Assembly: GCF_004216665.1 (NCBI RefSeq)
Contig: NZ_SGWY01000002.1
Span: forward strand, 782,685-846,684
Direction of reading: 5' to 3'
DNA length: 64,000 nucleotides
Source: Agromyces ramosus
GTDB taxonomy: Bacteria; Actinomycetota; Actinomycetes; Actinomycetales; Microbacteriaceae
The position numbers and the translations under genes were made by a program. The notes under the pieces were generated by a model. It ran no database searches. It worked only from the letters and a program-made list of their open reading frames with translations, and was not told the DNA's origin. This document shows positions 1 through 10,055 of the stretch, one piece after another (position 1 is the first letter of the stretch; each line of letters starts with the position of its first letter).

Positions 1-1239
1 GCGGCCGTCGGATACTACGAGCGACCGCCCACCACCGGCATGACCGTCGAGACCCACTGGAGCGACATCTGGCTGGACCCCGATGACTGGGCCGCGGCGT
101 TCGAGGCGCCGGAACCCGGCACCCCGCACAACGAGGCTCGCGATCAGGTCTGGGACGAACTGCTGACGATCCTGATGGACCAGCAGGACGACGACGAGGA
201 CGTCGAAGACGACCTGCTCCGCAGGTCGCTCGAGCAGAACCGTGAGCTGCGCGCAGCCTTCAACCGGGCCTGGCCGCTGCTCGACGCGCCCGGCCTCGTC
301 GGAGACCTGTGGTCGGTACCGGCCTACCTGCGCACGTGCGCACCCTGGCTCCGTCCTGACGAGGTCGCGTCGCTGCAACGCGACGACGCCCGTGCGTGGA
401 CGGTCTCCGACCTGCCGCTGCTCGACGCGGCACGTCAGCGGATCGGCGACCCCGAGGCATCCCGACGCCGGCGTCGACGTGACGCCGCCCTCGCAGCCGA
501 ACGCGAGGTCATGGACCGCGTCGTCGACGACCTCATCGCCGCCGACGACTCCGAGCTGGGGGTCATGAAGATGCTGCGCGGAGCGGATGCCCAGCACTCG
601 CTGGTCGACGAGTCCGGACTCCCCAGCGCCGACCCCGACCAGCTCGCGGGACCGTTCGCGCACCTCGTCGTCGATGAGGCGCAGGAAGTGACGGACGCCG
701 AGTGGCAGATGCTGCTGCTGCGCTGTCCGTCGCGGAGCTTCACCATCGTCGGCGACCGCGCTCAGGCCCGGCACGGGTTCACCGAGTCATGGCAGGAGCG
801 GCTCGAGCGGATCGGGCTCGACCGGATCACCCTCGCCTCCCTGGGCATCAACTACCGGACGCCGGCAGAGGTGATGACGGTCGCCGAGCCGGTCATCCGC
901 GCCGTGCTCCCCGATGCCAACGTGCCGACGTCCATCCGCAGCAGTGGCCTCCCCGTGGTCCGCGGGGCCACGTCGGACCTGGGGTCCATCCTCGAGACCT
1001 GGCTCGCCGCACATTCCGAGGGGATCGCCTGCGTGATCGGCACCGAGCGGATCGACGACGCGTCCGGGCCGACGCCGCGCGTCCGGTGGCTGACACCGGA
1101 ACTGTCGAAGGGACTCGAGTTCGACCTGGTCGTGCTCATCGACCCCGAGGCGTACGGCACCGGCATCGAGGGAACCGTCGACCGCTACGTCGCGATGACC
1201 CGGGCCACGCAGCAACTCGTCATCCTCACGACGCCCTGA
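1..1239 (+). CDS. HelD/HelR-like RNA polymerase-recycling ATPase, C-terminal part
   Basis: The reading frame is open from base 1, so this is the 3' part of a longer gene; the visible part is 412 codons. It shows the C-terminal motor motifs of UvrD/HelD-like superfamily 1 ATPases: a Walker B-like LVVDEAQEVTDAEW, a motif III-like FTIVGDRAQ, NYRTPAEV, and near the end the motif V/VI pair LSKGLEFDLVVLIDP and YVAMTRATQQLVIL. The Walker A motif would be upstream of the window. HelD/HelR proteins remove stalled RNA polymerase and in some actinobacteria help resist rifampicin. Assignment to HelD rather than another UvrD-like helicase rests on the overall pattern; the N-terminal coiled coil that would settle it is not in view. 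Confidence 0.7.
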   Translation, partial: AAVGYYERPPTTGMTVETHWSDIWLDPDDWAAAFEAPEPGTPHNEARDQVWDELLTILMDQQDDDEDVEDDLLRRSLEQNRELRAAFNRAWPLLDAPGLVGDLWSVPAYLRTCAPWLRPDEVASLQRDDARAWTVSDLPLLDAARQRIGDPEASRRRRRRDAALAAEREVMDRVVDDLIAADDSELGVMKMLRGADAQHSLVDESGLPSADPDQLAGPFAHLVVDEAQEVTDAEWQMLLLRCPSRSFTIVGDRAQARHGFTESWQERLERIGLDRITLASLGINYRTPAEVMTVAEPVIRAVLPDANVPTSIRSSGLPVVRGATSDLGSILETWLAAHSEGIACVIGTERIDDASGPTPRVRWLTPELSKGLEFDLVVLIDPEAYGTGIEGTVDRYVAMTRATQQLVILTTP

Positions 1240-1473
1240 CTTCGCGGCCACGGCGGCGCACACGCCGGGGTCCGGCGCCCGGATCGCGAGCGACGGTTGC
1301 GCCCCACCATTCCATGTGGCAGACGGTACTCCCCGCGTCGAGCTGCGACAACGGCGCAGTCGCGCCCGCAGCGCCGGCCCCCTCCTCCCCCGCTCTCATC
1401 CTGATCCGGGCGTGCTGGAAAGCGCTATCCCGCGCCTGACGACGGTCGGTGGTCTGCGGGGCTTCGTCGGCGA

Positions 1474-2484
1474 TCAGACAGCGACGCGCGAGGGGGTCGC
1501 GACTCCCGTCGAGCGCGTCACCGCCGGCTCCAGCAGCGTGAGGGATGCCGCATCGGCGTCCATCTCCGCGAGCACTCCGATCGGAAGCGGCACGTTCGGC
1601 GGTTCATGCCCGATGTCGACATTGCCGAGCACGGGGATGTCGCGATCGCCGAGCACGTCGAGCACGATCTCGCGCAGCGTGCCCGGGCCCTCGTCGAGCA
1701 TCTCGACCGTACCCGTCGGTCCCACGATCATCCCGGCGATTCGGTCGAGCACCCCCGCCTGCCGGAGGACGTGCAGGTCGTTCCAGATGAACGAATCGGA
1801 GGTTCCGACCTCCTCCCAGAAGAGGAGCGCCCCGTCGAATCGTTCTGTGCTGAGCGCATGCGGGCCGGCCTGCAGGCGGATGAGGCGGTTGAGAAGCCCC
1901 CCGACCAGCCGACCGGTCGCCCGGCCGGGACGCCAGGTCTGCCAATCGCCGAGCTGCGGAAGGCGCACCGGATCGGGGTCGCCGGTGAGGACCCGCCGGT
2001 AGACGTCGTCGAGTTCCCGTCGTCGATCCTCGGCGAGTTCGCTCCAATAGCCGAAGCCGTGCGTGACGAGGTCGGAATGCACGGTCACGAGCCCGGTGCG
2101 CGCATACAGCGCGAGATGCAGCGCCGTGATGTCGCTGAATCCGAGCAGCGGCTTGGGATCGGCGCGCACGGCGTCGAAGTCGATGAGGTCGAGGTACGAG
2201 AGCGCCGCCCGTCCTCCGGTGAGTGCGAGGATCGCGCGCACCTCCGGATCGCGGAACAGCCCGTTCAGCTCCCCGGCGATCTCCGCCGGAGGCGCGGACA
2301 TCCACCATCGACGGCGACCGGGCTCCACCGATTGCGCGACCCGCACCGTGAAGCCGAGGCCCTCGACGGCTCGGATGCCCCGCTCGAACAGCTCGACCTC
2401 GTCGGGGTCGAGGCCGCTCGACAGCGCCGACACGGCGACCGTGTCACCGGTTTCGAGCGCCCTGGCGCGCAGCGGCAGCTCCAC
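1474..2484 (-). CDS. LD-carboxypeptidase (peptidase family S66)
   Basis: 336 aa with a GTG start, 1 nt after the stop of the upstream zinc-ribbon gene, so the two form an operon. S66 enzymes cleave the L-Lys/DAP-D-Ala bond of muropeptides in the cytoplasm during murein recycling; relatives (MccF) cleave microcin-type adenylates. Visible family marks are GFSDITALHLAL with S117 as the expected nucleophile, the acidic LLFWEEVGTSDSF (E224/E225), and GNVDIGHEPPN with H293 as the catalytic histidine. Length is typical. Whether it acts on peptidoglycan or as an immunity-type peptidase cannot be told from sequence. The 234 nt between its stop and the preceding gene hold nothing I can recognise. Confidence 0.85.
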   Translation of the reverse strand: MELPLRARALETGDTVAVSALSSGLDPDEVELFERGIRAVEGLGFTVRVAQSVEPGRRRWWMSAPPAEIAGELNGLFRDPEVRAILALTGGRAALSYLDLIDFDAVRADPKPLLGFSDITALHLALYARTGLVTVHSDLVTHGFGYWSELAEDRRRELDDVYRRVLTGDPDPVRLPQLGDWQTWRPGRATGRLVGGLLNRLIRLQAGPHALSTERFDGALLFWEEVGTSDSFIWNDLHVLRQAGVLDRIAGMIVGPTGTVEMLDEGPGTLREIVLDVLGDRDIPVLGNVDIGHEPPNVPLPIGVLAEMDADAASLTLLEPAVTRSTGVATPSRVAV

Positions 2485-2485
2485 G

Positions 2486-2842
2486 TCAGCGCTGCTCGGC
2501 CTCTTCGCGGGCTTCGCGTTCCTCGCGTTCCTCGAACTTCTCGAGTCGCCGGCCGGTCGCCGGCATTCCCAGCTCGTTGTAGGGGCCGGACACGTCGCGC
2601 TCGGGGAGCCGTTCGTCGGTGGGGCACACGAGCACGGTGTTCGGGGTGGAGTGGTCGATCACGTGCTCGAACATCGGGTGCCCGCAGATCGGGCAGGTCT
2701 GCTGGTCGGCCGGCACCGCGGGTCTCTCGTCTTCGGGAGACATCGGTGGAGCGCCGAACACGGGCTCGAGCGCCCGGTCGACGCGTTCGAAGAACCTCGT
2801 GAACGAGTTGCCCTCTGGCGGGCTCGCCTCCTCGCGTGCCAT
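2486..2842 (-). CDS. small zinc-ribbon-like protein, function unknown
   Basis: 118 aa. A CPICGHPMFEH segment followed by LVCP suggests a partial zinc ribbon in the middle. The C-terminus is strongly charged (EEREEREAREEAEQR) and probably helical. I do not recognise a characterised family. The ATG at 2842 is preferred because a TACCAT hexamer lies exactly 7 nt upstream, fitting a leaderless transcript, and no Shine-Dalgarno is present. It is the first gene of a two-gene unit with the LD-carboxypeptidase and is divergent from the SDR gene. Confidence 0.6.
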   Translation of the reverse strand: MAREEASPPEGNSFTRFFERVDRALEPVFGAPPMSPEDERPAVPADQQTCPICGHPMFEHVIDHSTPNTVLVCPTDERLPERDVSGPYNELGMPATGRRLEKFEEREEREAREEAEQR

Positions 2843-2849
2843 GCGCCCG

Positions 2850-2855
2850 ATGGTA
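2850..2855 (-). promoter_or_regulatory. -10 element, leaderless start of zinc-ribbon gene
   Basis: TACCAT on the minus strand, 7 nt before the ATG at 2842; no Shine-Dalgarno between. Confidence 0.5.
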
Positions 2856-2898
2856 CGCCCGCCCCCGGCGCTCGCGCCAGACCCGCGTTCGCGCGCCA

Positions 2899-2904
2899 TA
2901 GGCT
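2899..2904 (+). promoter_or_regulatory. -10 element, leaderless start of SDR gene
   Basis: TAGGCT on the plus strand, 7 nt before the ATG at 2912. An in-frame GTG at 2906 is too close to the hexamer to be the translated start if transcription begins at the usual distance. Confidence 0.5.
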
Positions 2905-2911
2905 GGTGAGC

Positions 2912-3676
2912 ATGCAGTCGGATGCCCCGCGCCGCCCGGTCACGATCATCACCGGGGCCAGCCGTGGCATCGGCGCCGCCGTCGCCGAGCGGCTCGCGGC
3001 CGACGGCCACGATCTCGTGCTCACGTATCGCGACCGGGAGTCCGACGCCGCCGAGGTCGCGCGGGCGTGCGAGGCATCCGGCGCCCGCGTCCTGCTCCTT
3101 CGCGTCGACCTCGCCGACCTCGATGCCGCCGCCGCGGTGGTTCCCGCTGCGGTCGAGCGATTCGGCACCGTGACGGGGCTCGTGAACAACGCGGGCATCA
3201 CCGGACGCATCGGTGGATTCCTCGACGGATCGATCGACGAGTCCGAGCTCCTGTTCCGCGTCAACGTGCTCGCTCCCATCGTGCTGACGCGCGCCGCGAT
3301 CGCGCACATGGCGACGGACCGGGGCGGCGCAGGCGGCTGCGTCGTCAACATCTCGTCGGGGGCGGCCACCACCGGCGCCCCCAACACGTACATCCCCTAC
3401 GCGATGAGCAAGGCCGCGCTCAACGCCCTCACGACCGGCACCTCGAAGGAGTTCGGTCCGGTCGGCGTGCGCGTGAACACGGTGTCACCCGGCACGACGC
3501 GAACCGAGATCCACGCGGCGGCCGGGCGGCCGAACGCACCCGACGAGCGCGCCCCCGGCATCCCCATGCGCCGCCCCGGCGAGGTGCACGAGATCGCCGG
3601 CGCCGTCGCCTACCTGCTCTCGGCGGATGCCTCGTACACGTCGGGCGCCGACATCCGCGTGGCCGGCGGCAACTGA
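2912..3676 (+). CDS. short-chain dehydrogenase/reductase
   Basis: 254 aa, the classical SDR length. The N-terminus carries the NAD(P) motif TGASRGIG (about residues 14-21), then NNAG, a catalytic serine in NISSGAA and the YAMSK tetrad motif. The C-terminal region reads VNTVSPGTTRTEIH and ends in the usual SGADIRVAGG. This is a cytoplasmic Rossmann-fold oxidoreductase; FabG-like and sugar or glucose dehydrogenase-like members share these marks, so the substrate is unknown. It stands alone on the plus strand between divergent and convergent neighbours. Confidence 0.85.
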   Translation: MQSDAPRRPVTIITGASRGIGAAVAERLAADGHDLVLTYRDRESDAAEVARACEASGARVLLLRVDLADLDAAAAVVPAAVERFGTVTGLVNNAGITGRIGGFLDGSIDESELLFRVNVLAPIVLTRAAIAHMATDRGGAGGCVVNISSGAATTGAPNTYIPYAMSKAALNALTTGTSKEFGPVGVRVNTVSPGTTRTEIHAAAGRPNAPDERAPGIPMRRPGEVHEIAGAVAYLLSADASYTSGADIRVAGGN

Positions 3677-3707
3677 GCGACCTACGGCATCCCGAGCCGG
3701 CGGCGGC

Positions 3708-4430
3708 TCAGGCCTCGCCGAAACCCGACTCGGCCAGCGCGGCGATGGCGTCGACGGCCGCGCGCCCGTCGGGATCGTCACTCGCGATCTCCACCGTCGC
3801 GCCCTTCGTGAGGCCGAGCGACATGATGGCGAGCAGGCTCTTCGCGTCGGTGCCGTTGACCGTCACCCGCTGCGGGAAGGTGCTGGCGAGCTTCACCAGT
3901 TCGGCGGCCGGGCGGGCGTGCAGGCCGTCGGCGTTCACGAGGGTGATGCTGCGAGCGTGAGCGGATGCCGCGCCGGCCGGTTCCCCGGGGCCCGGCGCAC
4001 CCGCGCCGCCATCGGGACCGGCAGCCCCGGTCGATGCCGCACCGCGTGCGGACTCCGCCGCGGCGACCACCTGCGCGAGGTCGTCGCCGGCCTCTGCCGA
4101 CACCGCGGCGGCCACGCCGCCCTCGACGAGGGGCGCGTCGACGATCCGGACCCGGGTGCGCACGTCGTCGTCGAGGAAGTCGAGCGCGGTCTCCGCAGTG
4201 AGGATCGCGGATCCCAGGTCGCAGAGCACCGCGACCCCCTCCCCCGCATCCGCCTCGCCGATGCCCGCACTCACGAGATCGAAGCTCGTGCCGATCCGGC
4301 CGTCGTCGGTGCCGCCCGCTGCCACCAGCGCCGCGCTCGGCGCCATCTGCCGGGCGAGGTCGACGAGGCCCTCCGCGATCCGTGCGGAGTGCGAGACGAA
4401 GACGATGCCGACCTTGCCGGGTGTCCCCAC
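3708..4430 (-). CDS. dhaM: dihydroxyacetone kinase phosphotransfer subunit DhaM
   Basis: 240 aa, GTG start 1 nt after the dhaL stop. DhaM passes phosphate from the PTS to the ADP bound in DhaL. The N-terminal part is a mannose-type EIIA domain (VGIVFVSHS, H14 expected to be phosphorylated; CDLGSAILTAE). A Gly/Ala/Pro linker at about residues 125-155 leads to an HPr domain with DGLHARPA, H171 being the phospho-histidine. Fusion of EIIA and HPr is known in the DhaM family; the PEP-utilising third domain found in E. coli is absent, so a separate enzyme I is needed and is not in this window. Third gene of dhaKLM. Confidence 0.9.
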   Translation of the reverse strand: MGTPGKVGIVFVSHSARIAEGLVDLARQMAPSAALVAAGGTDDGRIGTSFDLVSAGIGEADAGEGVAVLCDLGSAILTAETALDFLDDDVRTRVRIVDAPLVEGGVAAAVSAEAGDDLAQVVAAAESARGAASTGAAGPDGGAGAPGPGEPAGAASAHARSITLVNADGLHARPAAELVKLASTFPQRVTVNGTDAKSLLAIMSLGLTKGATVEIASDDPDGRAAVDAIAALAESGFGEA

Positions 4431-4431
4431 C

Positions 4432-5079
4432 TCACGCCCCCGCGGACGCGGACGCCGCATCGGACGCGGCCTGCAGCAGCAGGGCGGTCGACTGGGCGCC
4501 GGGGTCGCGGTGCCCGGCCGAGCGCTCGCCGAGGTAGCTCGCGCGACCCTTTCGGGCCACGAGCGGCTCGGTCGCCTCGGCGCCCGCCCACGCGGCATCG
4601 CTCGCCGCCGCGAGCACGGCCGCGGCATCCGACCCGTTCGACGCGGCGGCCTCGGCGGCATCGACCGCCGGCGTCCACGCGTCGATCATCGTCTTGTCGC
4701 CCGATTCGGCCTTCCCGCGCAGCACGATGCCGTCGCGCGCAGCGGCGAGCACCGCCGCGATCGCGGGACCGTCGAGCGACGCCGCCGAACCTGCCGCGAC
4801 CGCGCCCTTCAGGTAGGCGGTGCCGTAGAGCGGCCCGGCCGCTCCCCCGACGGTCGAGATGAGCGTCGTCGCGACGAGCTTCAGGACATCGCCCGGGGTG
4901 GACCCGGCCGGCAGGTCGTCGAGCTTCGGGAGCACGGCCTGGAAGCCGCGATCCATGTTCTCACCGTGATCGCCGTCGCCGATCTCACGGTCGAGCGTGA
5001 TGAGCTCGATCCGGTGCTCGGCGATCACGTCGGCGCTCAGCCGTACCCAGTCCACCGCCCAGGTGATGTCCAGACCCAC
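4432..5079 (-). CDS. dhaL: dihydroxyacetone kinase ADP-binding subunit DhaL
   Basis: 215 aa. DhaL carries a permanently bound ADP that is rephosphorylated by DhaM and passes phosphate to dihydroxyacetone held by DhaK. The magnesium-binding aspartates are visible as DREIGDGDHGE (D30, D35, D37, the same numbering as in E. coli DhaL), followed by GGAAGPLYGTAYL and a C-terminal motif around LGERSAGHRDPGA. GTG start, preceded by an AGGAGG Shine-Dalgarno at 6 nt, 9 nt after the dhaK stop. Confidence 0.92.
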   Translation of the reverse strand: MGLDITWAVDWVRLSADVIAEHRIELITLDREIGDGDHGENMDRGFQAVLPKLDDLPAGSTPGDVLKLVATTLISTVGGAAGPLYGTAYLKGAVAAGSAASLDGPAIAAVLAAARDGIVLRGKAESGDKTMIDAWTPAVDAAEAAASNGSDAAAVLAAASDAAWAGAEATEPLVARKGRASYLGERSAGHRDPGAQSTALLLQAASDAASASAGA

Positions 5080-5088
5080 GGATGCCTC

Positions 5089-6096
<1,008 letters not shown>

Positions 6097-6240
6097 CCCT
6101 TCACCATGGCTGCCGCACGCCGCGCGACCGTGCATCGGCGCCGACGCAGCACTCCCCAGTCAAACTACGCCCCACGGTGGGTCGGGGGTAAGAGCTTCCC
6201 GGAAATCGGAGAGCGCCCTCCACCAAATCCATCGCGCCCA

Positions 6241-6269
6241 TTCCCAGCGGATGCTCGGCTGAGTATGGT
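6241..6269 (+). promoter_or_regulatory. putative promoter of glpF
   Basis: TTCCCA at 6241-6246 and TATGGT at 6264-6269 are separated by 17 nt, giving a leader of about 45 nt before the glpF start. The rest of the 227-nt gap between dhaK and glpF shows no certain dhaK promoter. Confidence 0.4.
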
Positions 6270-6323
6270 GTGTGCTATCCGGGGGGCCGCAGGCTTCTCG
6301 TTACTCAGCGGAGAGGACGGGAC

Positions 6324-7118
6324 ATGAATCTGGGCGTCATATTCGTTTCGGAGTTGGTCGGCACGGCGATGCTGCTGCTGCTCGGCTGCGGCGTGGTCGC
6401 CAACGTCGCCCTGGCGAAGACCAAGGGCAACGGCGGCGGCTTCCTGTTGGTGAACTTCGGCTGGGGCCTTGCGGTCTTCGCCGGTGTCATCGTGTCGGTC
6501 GTGTCGGGTGCGCACATCAACCCGGCGGTCACCCTCGGCCTCGCGGCCAACATCCTGGGCAAGGGCGGCACGGAGTTCGTCGAGGGCATCCCGATCGACG
6601 CGGCCTCGATCTTCACCTACATCGGGGCCCAGCTCCTCGGCGCGATCATCGGCGCCGTGGCGGCCTGGCTCGCCTACAAGCAACACTTCGACGACGAGCC
6701 CGAGCCCGCGCTCAAGCTCGCGGTCTTCTCGACCGGCCCCGCCATCCGCTCCTACGCCTGGAACCTCGTCACGGAGATCATCGGCACGTTCGTGCTCGTG
6801 TTCGTCGTGATCGGCTTCGGCGTGTGGGGCGACCCCGACACGGTCACCCCCGCCGGGCTCGGCCCGCTCGGGGCGCTGCCCGTCGCGCTCCTCGTCGTCG
6901 GCATCGGCGCCTCGCTCGGTGGACCGACGGGGTACGCCATCAACCCCGCCCGTGACCTCGGCCCCCGCATCGCGCACGCCTTCCTGCCCATCAAGGGCAA
7001 GGGGGCCAGCGACTGGGGCTACTCGTGGGTGCCGGTCGTCGGTCCGATCATCGGCGGGCTCCTCGCGGGCTGGCTGTGGATCCCGCTCGGCGACATGGTC
7101 AGTGCCGCCATGGGATGA
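6324..7118 (+). CDS. glpF: glycerol facilitator (aquaporin family)
   Basis: 264 aa membrane channel for glycerol uptake. Both aquaporin half-helix motifs are present: GAHINPAVT near residue 66 and GYAINPARDLGPR near residue 205, the latter with the aspartate after NPAR typical of glyceroporins. About six hydrophobic segments are visible. The ATG follows an AGAGGA Shine-Dalgarno. It sits directly before glpK and opposite dhaKLM, so this cluster imports glycerol and phosphorylates glycerol or dihydroxyacetone. Confidence 0.93.
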   Translation: MNLGVIFVSELVGTAMLLLLGCGVVANVALAKTKGNGGGFLLVNFGWGLAVFAGVIVSVVSGAHINPAVTLGLAANILGKGGTEFVEGIPIDAASIFTYIGAQLLGAIIGAVAAWLAYKQHFDDEPEPALKLAVFSTGPAIRSYAWNLVTEIIGTFVLVFVVIGFGVWGDPDTVTPAGLGPLGALPVALLVVGIGASLGGPTGYAINPARDLGPRIAHAFLPIKGKGASDWGYSWVPVVGPIIGGLLAGWLWIPLGDMVSAAMG

Positions 7119-7126
7119 CTCGAGTG

Positions 7127-7151
7127 GGGCCGGTCCGATCAGGGCCGGCCC
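7127..7151 (+). terminator. GC hairpin between glpF and glpK
   Basis: GGGCCGG (7127-7133) pairs with CCGGCCC (7145-7151) around an 11-nt loop, just after the glpF stop. No U-tract follows. It could be a weak terminator or processing site that lowers glpK relative to glpF. Confidence 0.35.
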
Positions 7152-7181
7152 TCTCGCGTCCAGGCATCAGAGACACCAACA

Positions 7182-7205
7182 CCCGTCGACGTCGACGTCG
7201 ACGGG
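7182..7205. repeat. 24-bp perfect palindrome upstream of glpK
   Basis: CCC, then three GTCGAC units in tandem, then GGG: identical to its own reverse complement over 24 bp. It ends 22 nt before the glpK start, directly 5' of the Shine-Dalgarno region. Possible operator or RNA hairpin. Confidence 0.6.
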
Positions 7206-7227
7206 CGCAACGAACTGAGAGGAAGTC

Positions 7228-8748
7228 ATGGCCGACTACATCCTGGCGATCGACCAGGGAACGACGAGCACCCGCTCGATCATCTTCGACAAGAAGGGAT
7301 CGATCGTCGCGTCGGGGCAGCTCGAGCACGAGCAGATCTTCCCGAAGGCCGGCTGGGTCGAGCACGACCCCGCCGAGATCTGGCGCAACACGCGCGAGGT
7401 GATCGGGAACGCGCTCGGCAAGGCCGACCTCACCCGGCACGACATCGCGGCCGTCGGCATCACGAACCAGCGCGAGACCGCGGTGGTGTGGGACAAGAAC
7501 ACCGGCGAGCCCGTCTACAACGCGATCGTGTGGCAGGACACCCGCACGCAGCCCATCGTCGACCGGCTCGCGGCCGACGGCGGCGTCGAGCGGTTCAAGC
7601 AGGACGTCGGACTCCCGCTCGCGACGTACTTCTCCGGCACGAAGATCGCCTGGATCCTCGAGAACGTCGAGGGGGCCCGCGAGCGGGCCGAGGCGGGAGA
7701 CCTGCTCTTCGGCACCACCGACTGCTGGGTGCTCTGGAACCTCACGGGCGGCACCGAGGGCGGCGTCCACGCGACGGATGTCACGAACGCGAGCCGCACG
7801 ATGTTCATGGACCTCGAGACGCTCAGCTGGCGCGACGACATCCTCGCCGCGTTCGGCGTGCCCCCCTCGATGATGCCCCAGATCCGGAGCTCCTCCGAGG
7901 TCTACGGGCAGGTCGAGTCGTCCAGCCTGCTGCGCGAGGTGCCGGTCGCCGGCATCCTCGGCGACCAGCAGGCCGCGACCTTCGGCCAGGCGGCGTTCGA
8001 CGCCGGCGAATCGAAGAACACGTACGGCACCGGCAACTTCCTGATCTTCAACACGGACACCGAGATCGTGCACTCGAAGAACGGACTGCTCACGACGCTC
8101 GGCTACAAGCTGGGCGACCAGCCGGCGCACTACGCCCTGGAGGGCGCGATCGCCGTCACGGGTTCACTCGTCCAGTGGCTGCGCGACAATCTCGGGCTCA
8201 TCTCGAGCGCGCCTGAGATCGAGGAACTGGCGAAGACCGTGGAGGACAACGGCGGCGCGTACTTCGTACCGGCGTTCTCGGGGCTCTTCGCGCCGTACTG
8301 GCGTCCCGACGCGCGCGGTGCGTTGGTGGGCCTGACGCGGTACGTGAACAAGGGCCACATCGCCCGAGCCGCCCTCGAGGCCACGGCGTTCCAGACCCGA
8401 GAGGTGCTGGACGCCGTCAACGCCGACTCGGGCGTCGACCTCACGGAGCTGAAGGTCGACGGCGGCATGATCGCGAACAACACGCTCATGCAGTTCCAGG
8501 CCGACATCCTCGGAGTTCCGGTCGTGCGCCCGGTGGTCGCCGAGACCACCGCGCTCGGGGCCGCCTACGCGGCCGGGCTCGCGGTCGGCTTCTGGGCCGA
8601 CCTCGACGAGCTGCGCGCCAACTGGCAGGAGGACTCGCGGTGGGAGCCGAAGATGGAGACCGCGGAGCGCGAGCGGCAGATGCGCCTGTGGAAGAAGGCC
8701 GTCACGAAGACGTTCGACTGGATCGACGACGACGTGTCGCACGGCTGA
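7228..8748 (+). CDS. glpK: glycerol kinase
   Basis: 506 aa FGGY-family kinase converting glycerol to sn-glycerol 3-phosphate with ATP. The N-terminus has the phosphate-binding [13 protein letters not shown]; further on are WQDTRT, the FGGY-region [10 protein letters not shown], and the C-terminal [22 protein letters not shown] signature. Full length. Strong GAGAGGAAG Shine-Dalgarno. Follows glpF after a 109-nt gap holding a hairpin and a palindrome, and ends at a clear terminator. Confidence 0.96.
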   Translation: MADYILAIDQGTTSTRSIIFDKKGSIVASGQLEHEQIFPKAGWVEHDPAEIWRNTREVIGNALGKADLTRHDIAAVGITNQRETAVVWDKNTGEPVYNAIVWQDTRTQPIVDRLAADGGVERFKQDVGLPLATYFSGTKIAWILENVEGARERAEAGDLLFGTTDCWVLWNLTGGTEGGVHATDVTNASRTMFMDLETLSWRDDILAAFGVPPSMMPQIRSSSEVYGQVESSSLLREVPVAGILGDQQAATFGQAAFDAGESKNTYGTGNFLIFNTDTEIVHSKNGLLTTLGYKLGDQPAHYALEGAIAVTGSLVQWLRDNLGLISSAPEIEELAKTVEDNGGAYFVPAFSGLFAPYWRPDARGALVGLTRYVNKGHIARAALEATAFQTREVLDAVNADSGVDLTELKVDGGMIANNTLMQFQADILGVPVVRPVVAETTALGAAYAAGLAVGFWADLDELRANWQEDSRWEPKMETAERERQMRLWKKAVTKTFDWIDDDVSHG

Positions 8749-8759
8749 CCTGAGCGACC

Positions 8760-8792
8760 CGAACGGCCCCGCGGCATCCGCGGGGCCGTTCG
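8760..8792 (+). terminator. intrinsic terminator after glpK
   Basis: A perfect 15-bp stem, 8760-8774 with 8778-8792, around a CAT loop; no U-tract, as is common in actinobacteria. The 71 nt that follow, up to the trpD stop, only repeat the local GGATGC word. Confidence 0.8.
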
Positions 8793-8863
8793 CATGCGCG
8801 GCGCCGACGACGGCGAGGCCCCAACGGATGCGGCGGATGCGACGGGCGCGGCGGATGCCGCGA

Positions 8864-9916
8864 TCAGGCCTTCGTGGCGGAGATCCACTGTTCGAGCTTG
8901 CGTGCGGCAGCGCCGCTGTCGATCGCCTCCTCGGCGACCGCCATCTTGTCGCGGAAGCGGTCGAGGACGGCGCGCTGGAACTGGCTCGGATCCTTGGCCA
9001 GCTCGAACGCGACGAGCCCCGCAGCCGCGTTCAGCACCACGATGTCGCGCACGGCGCCGCGCTCCCCCGCGAGCACCTCGTGCACGATCGCGGCATTGTG
9101 CGCGGCATCGCCGCCGACGAGGTCGTCGATGCTCGCGCGCGGGATGCCGAGCTCGCGCGGGTCGAGATCGTGCTCCTTGACCGTGCCGCGGGAGACCTCC
9201 CACATGTGGCTGTGGCCCGTCGTCGTCAGCTCATCGAGTCCGTCGTCGCCGCGGAAGACGAGCGCGGTGGCCCCGCGGGTCTGGAACACGCCGACGATGA
9301 GCGGCACGCGGTCTAAGTGGGCGACGCCCACCGCGGAGGCCTCTGGGCGAGCGGGGTTGCAGAGCGGACCCAGGAAGTTGAACACCGTCGGCACGCCGAG
9401 CTCGGCGCGCACCGCCCCCGCGTGCCGGAATCCGGGGTGGAACGCCCCCGCGAACGCGAAGGTGATGCCGGCCTCGCCGAGCACCTCCGCCACGCGTTCC
9501 GCCGGAAGCGAGAGGTCGAGCCCGAGGGCGGCGAGCACGTCGGAAGAGCCCGACGACGAGCTCGCGGCGCGGTTGCCGTGCTTGATCACGGGCACTCCGG
9601 ATGCCGCGGCGACGACGGAGGCCATCGTCGACACGTTCACCGTGCCGAACCGGTCGCCGCCCGTGCCGACGATGTCGAGCGCCATCGGGTCGACGGGAAG
9701 CGGCACCGCGTGCTCGAGCACGGCATCGCGGAACCCCACGATCTCGTCGACCGTCTCCCCCTTCACGCGGAGCGCGATGAGGAATCCGGCGAGCTGGGCG
9801 TGCGTGACGGTGCCCGTCATCACCTGCTCCATGCACCACGCTGCATCCGACACGCTGAGATCTTCGCCGTCGAGGAGCGAGGAGATGATGGTCGGCCAGG
9901 TCTGTGCGGCGGGCAT
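8864..9916 (-). CDS. trpD: anthranilate phosphoribosyltransferase
   Basis: 350 aa. Transfers phosphoribose from PRPP to anthranilate, second step of tryptophan synthesis. PRPP-binding DIVGTGGDRFGTVNVST and VIKHGNRAASSSSGSSD are complete, as are NFLGPLCNPARP and the acidic GDDGLDELTTTGHS region. No other trp gene is nearby; isolated trpD beside ctaE is an arrangement I recall from other actinobacteria. The start at 9916 has a -10-like TAGGAT 6 nt upstream and no Shine-Dalgarno. Confidence 0.95.
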   Translation of the reverse strand: MPAAQTWPTIISSLLDGEDLSVSDAAWCMEQVMTGTVTHAQLAGFLIALRVKGETVDEIVGFRDAVLEHAVPLPVDPMALDIVGTGGDRFGTVNVSTMASVVAAASGVPVIKHGNRAASSSSGSSDVLAALGLDLSLPAERVAEVLGEAGITFAFAGAFHPGFRHAGAVRAELGVPTVFNFLGPLCNPARPEASAVGVAHLDRVPLIVGVFQTRGATALVFRGDDGLDELTTTGHSHMWEVSRGTVKEHDLDPRELGIPRASIDDLVGGDAAHNAAIVHEVLAGERGAVRDIVVLNAAAGLVAFELAKDPSQFQRAVLDRFRDKMAVAEEAIDSGAAARKLEQWISATKA

Positions 9917-9922
9917 GCACCG

Positions 9923-9928
9923 ATCCTA
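9923..9928 (-). promoter_or_regulatory. -10 element, leaderless start of trpD
   Basis: TAGGAT on the minus strand, 6 nt before the ATG at 9916. Confidence 0.5.
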
Positions 9929-10042
9929 GCCATCGGATTCAGGGCGGATTCGCGGCGATCGCCCACCGGAGGTTAGGGTTCCCTTACCCTTCAGCGTCGA
10001 AATGCCTCCCCCTGTTGACGAAAACTCAGGCCTGATTTCAGC

Positions 10043-10048
10043 CATAAT
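10043..10048 (+). promoter_or_regulatory. -10 element, leaderless start of ctaE
   Basis: CATAAT, 7 nt before the GTG at 10056; a TTGACG lies at 10015-10020 but the 22-nt spacing is too long for a standard -35. Confidence 0.5.
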
Positions 10049-10055
10049 GGGGAGC

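Noticed and set aside
1316-2002. Plus-strand ORF after the HelD-like gene
   Set aside because: Antisense to the LD-carboxypeptidase over most of its length, low-complexity Ser/Pro composition.
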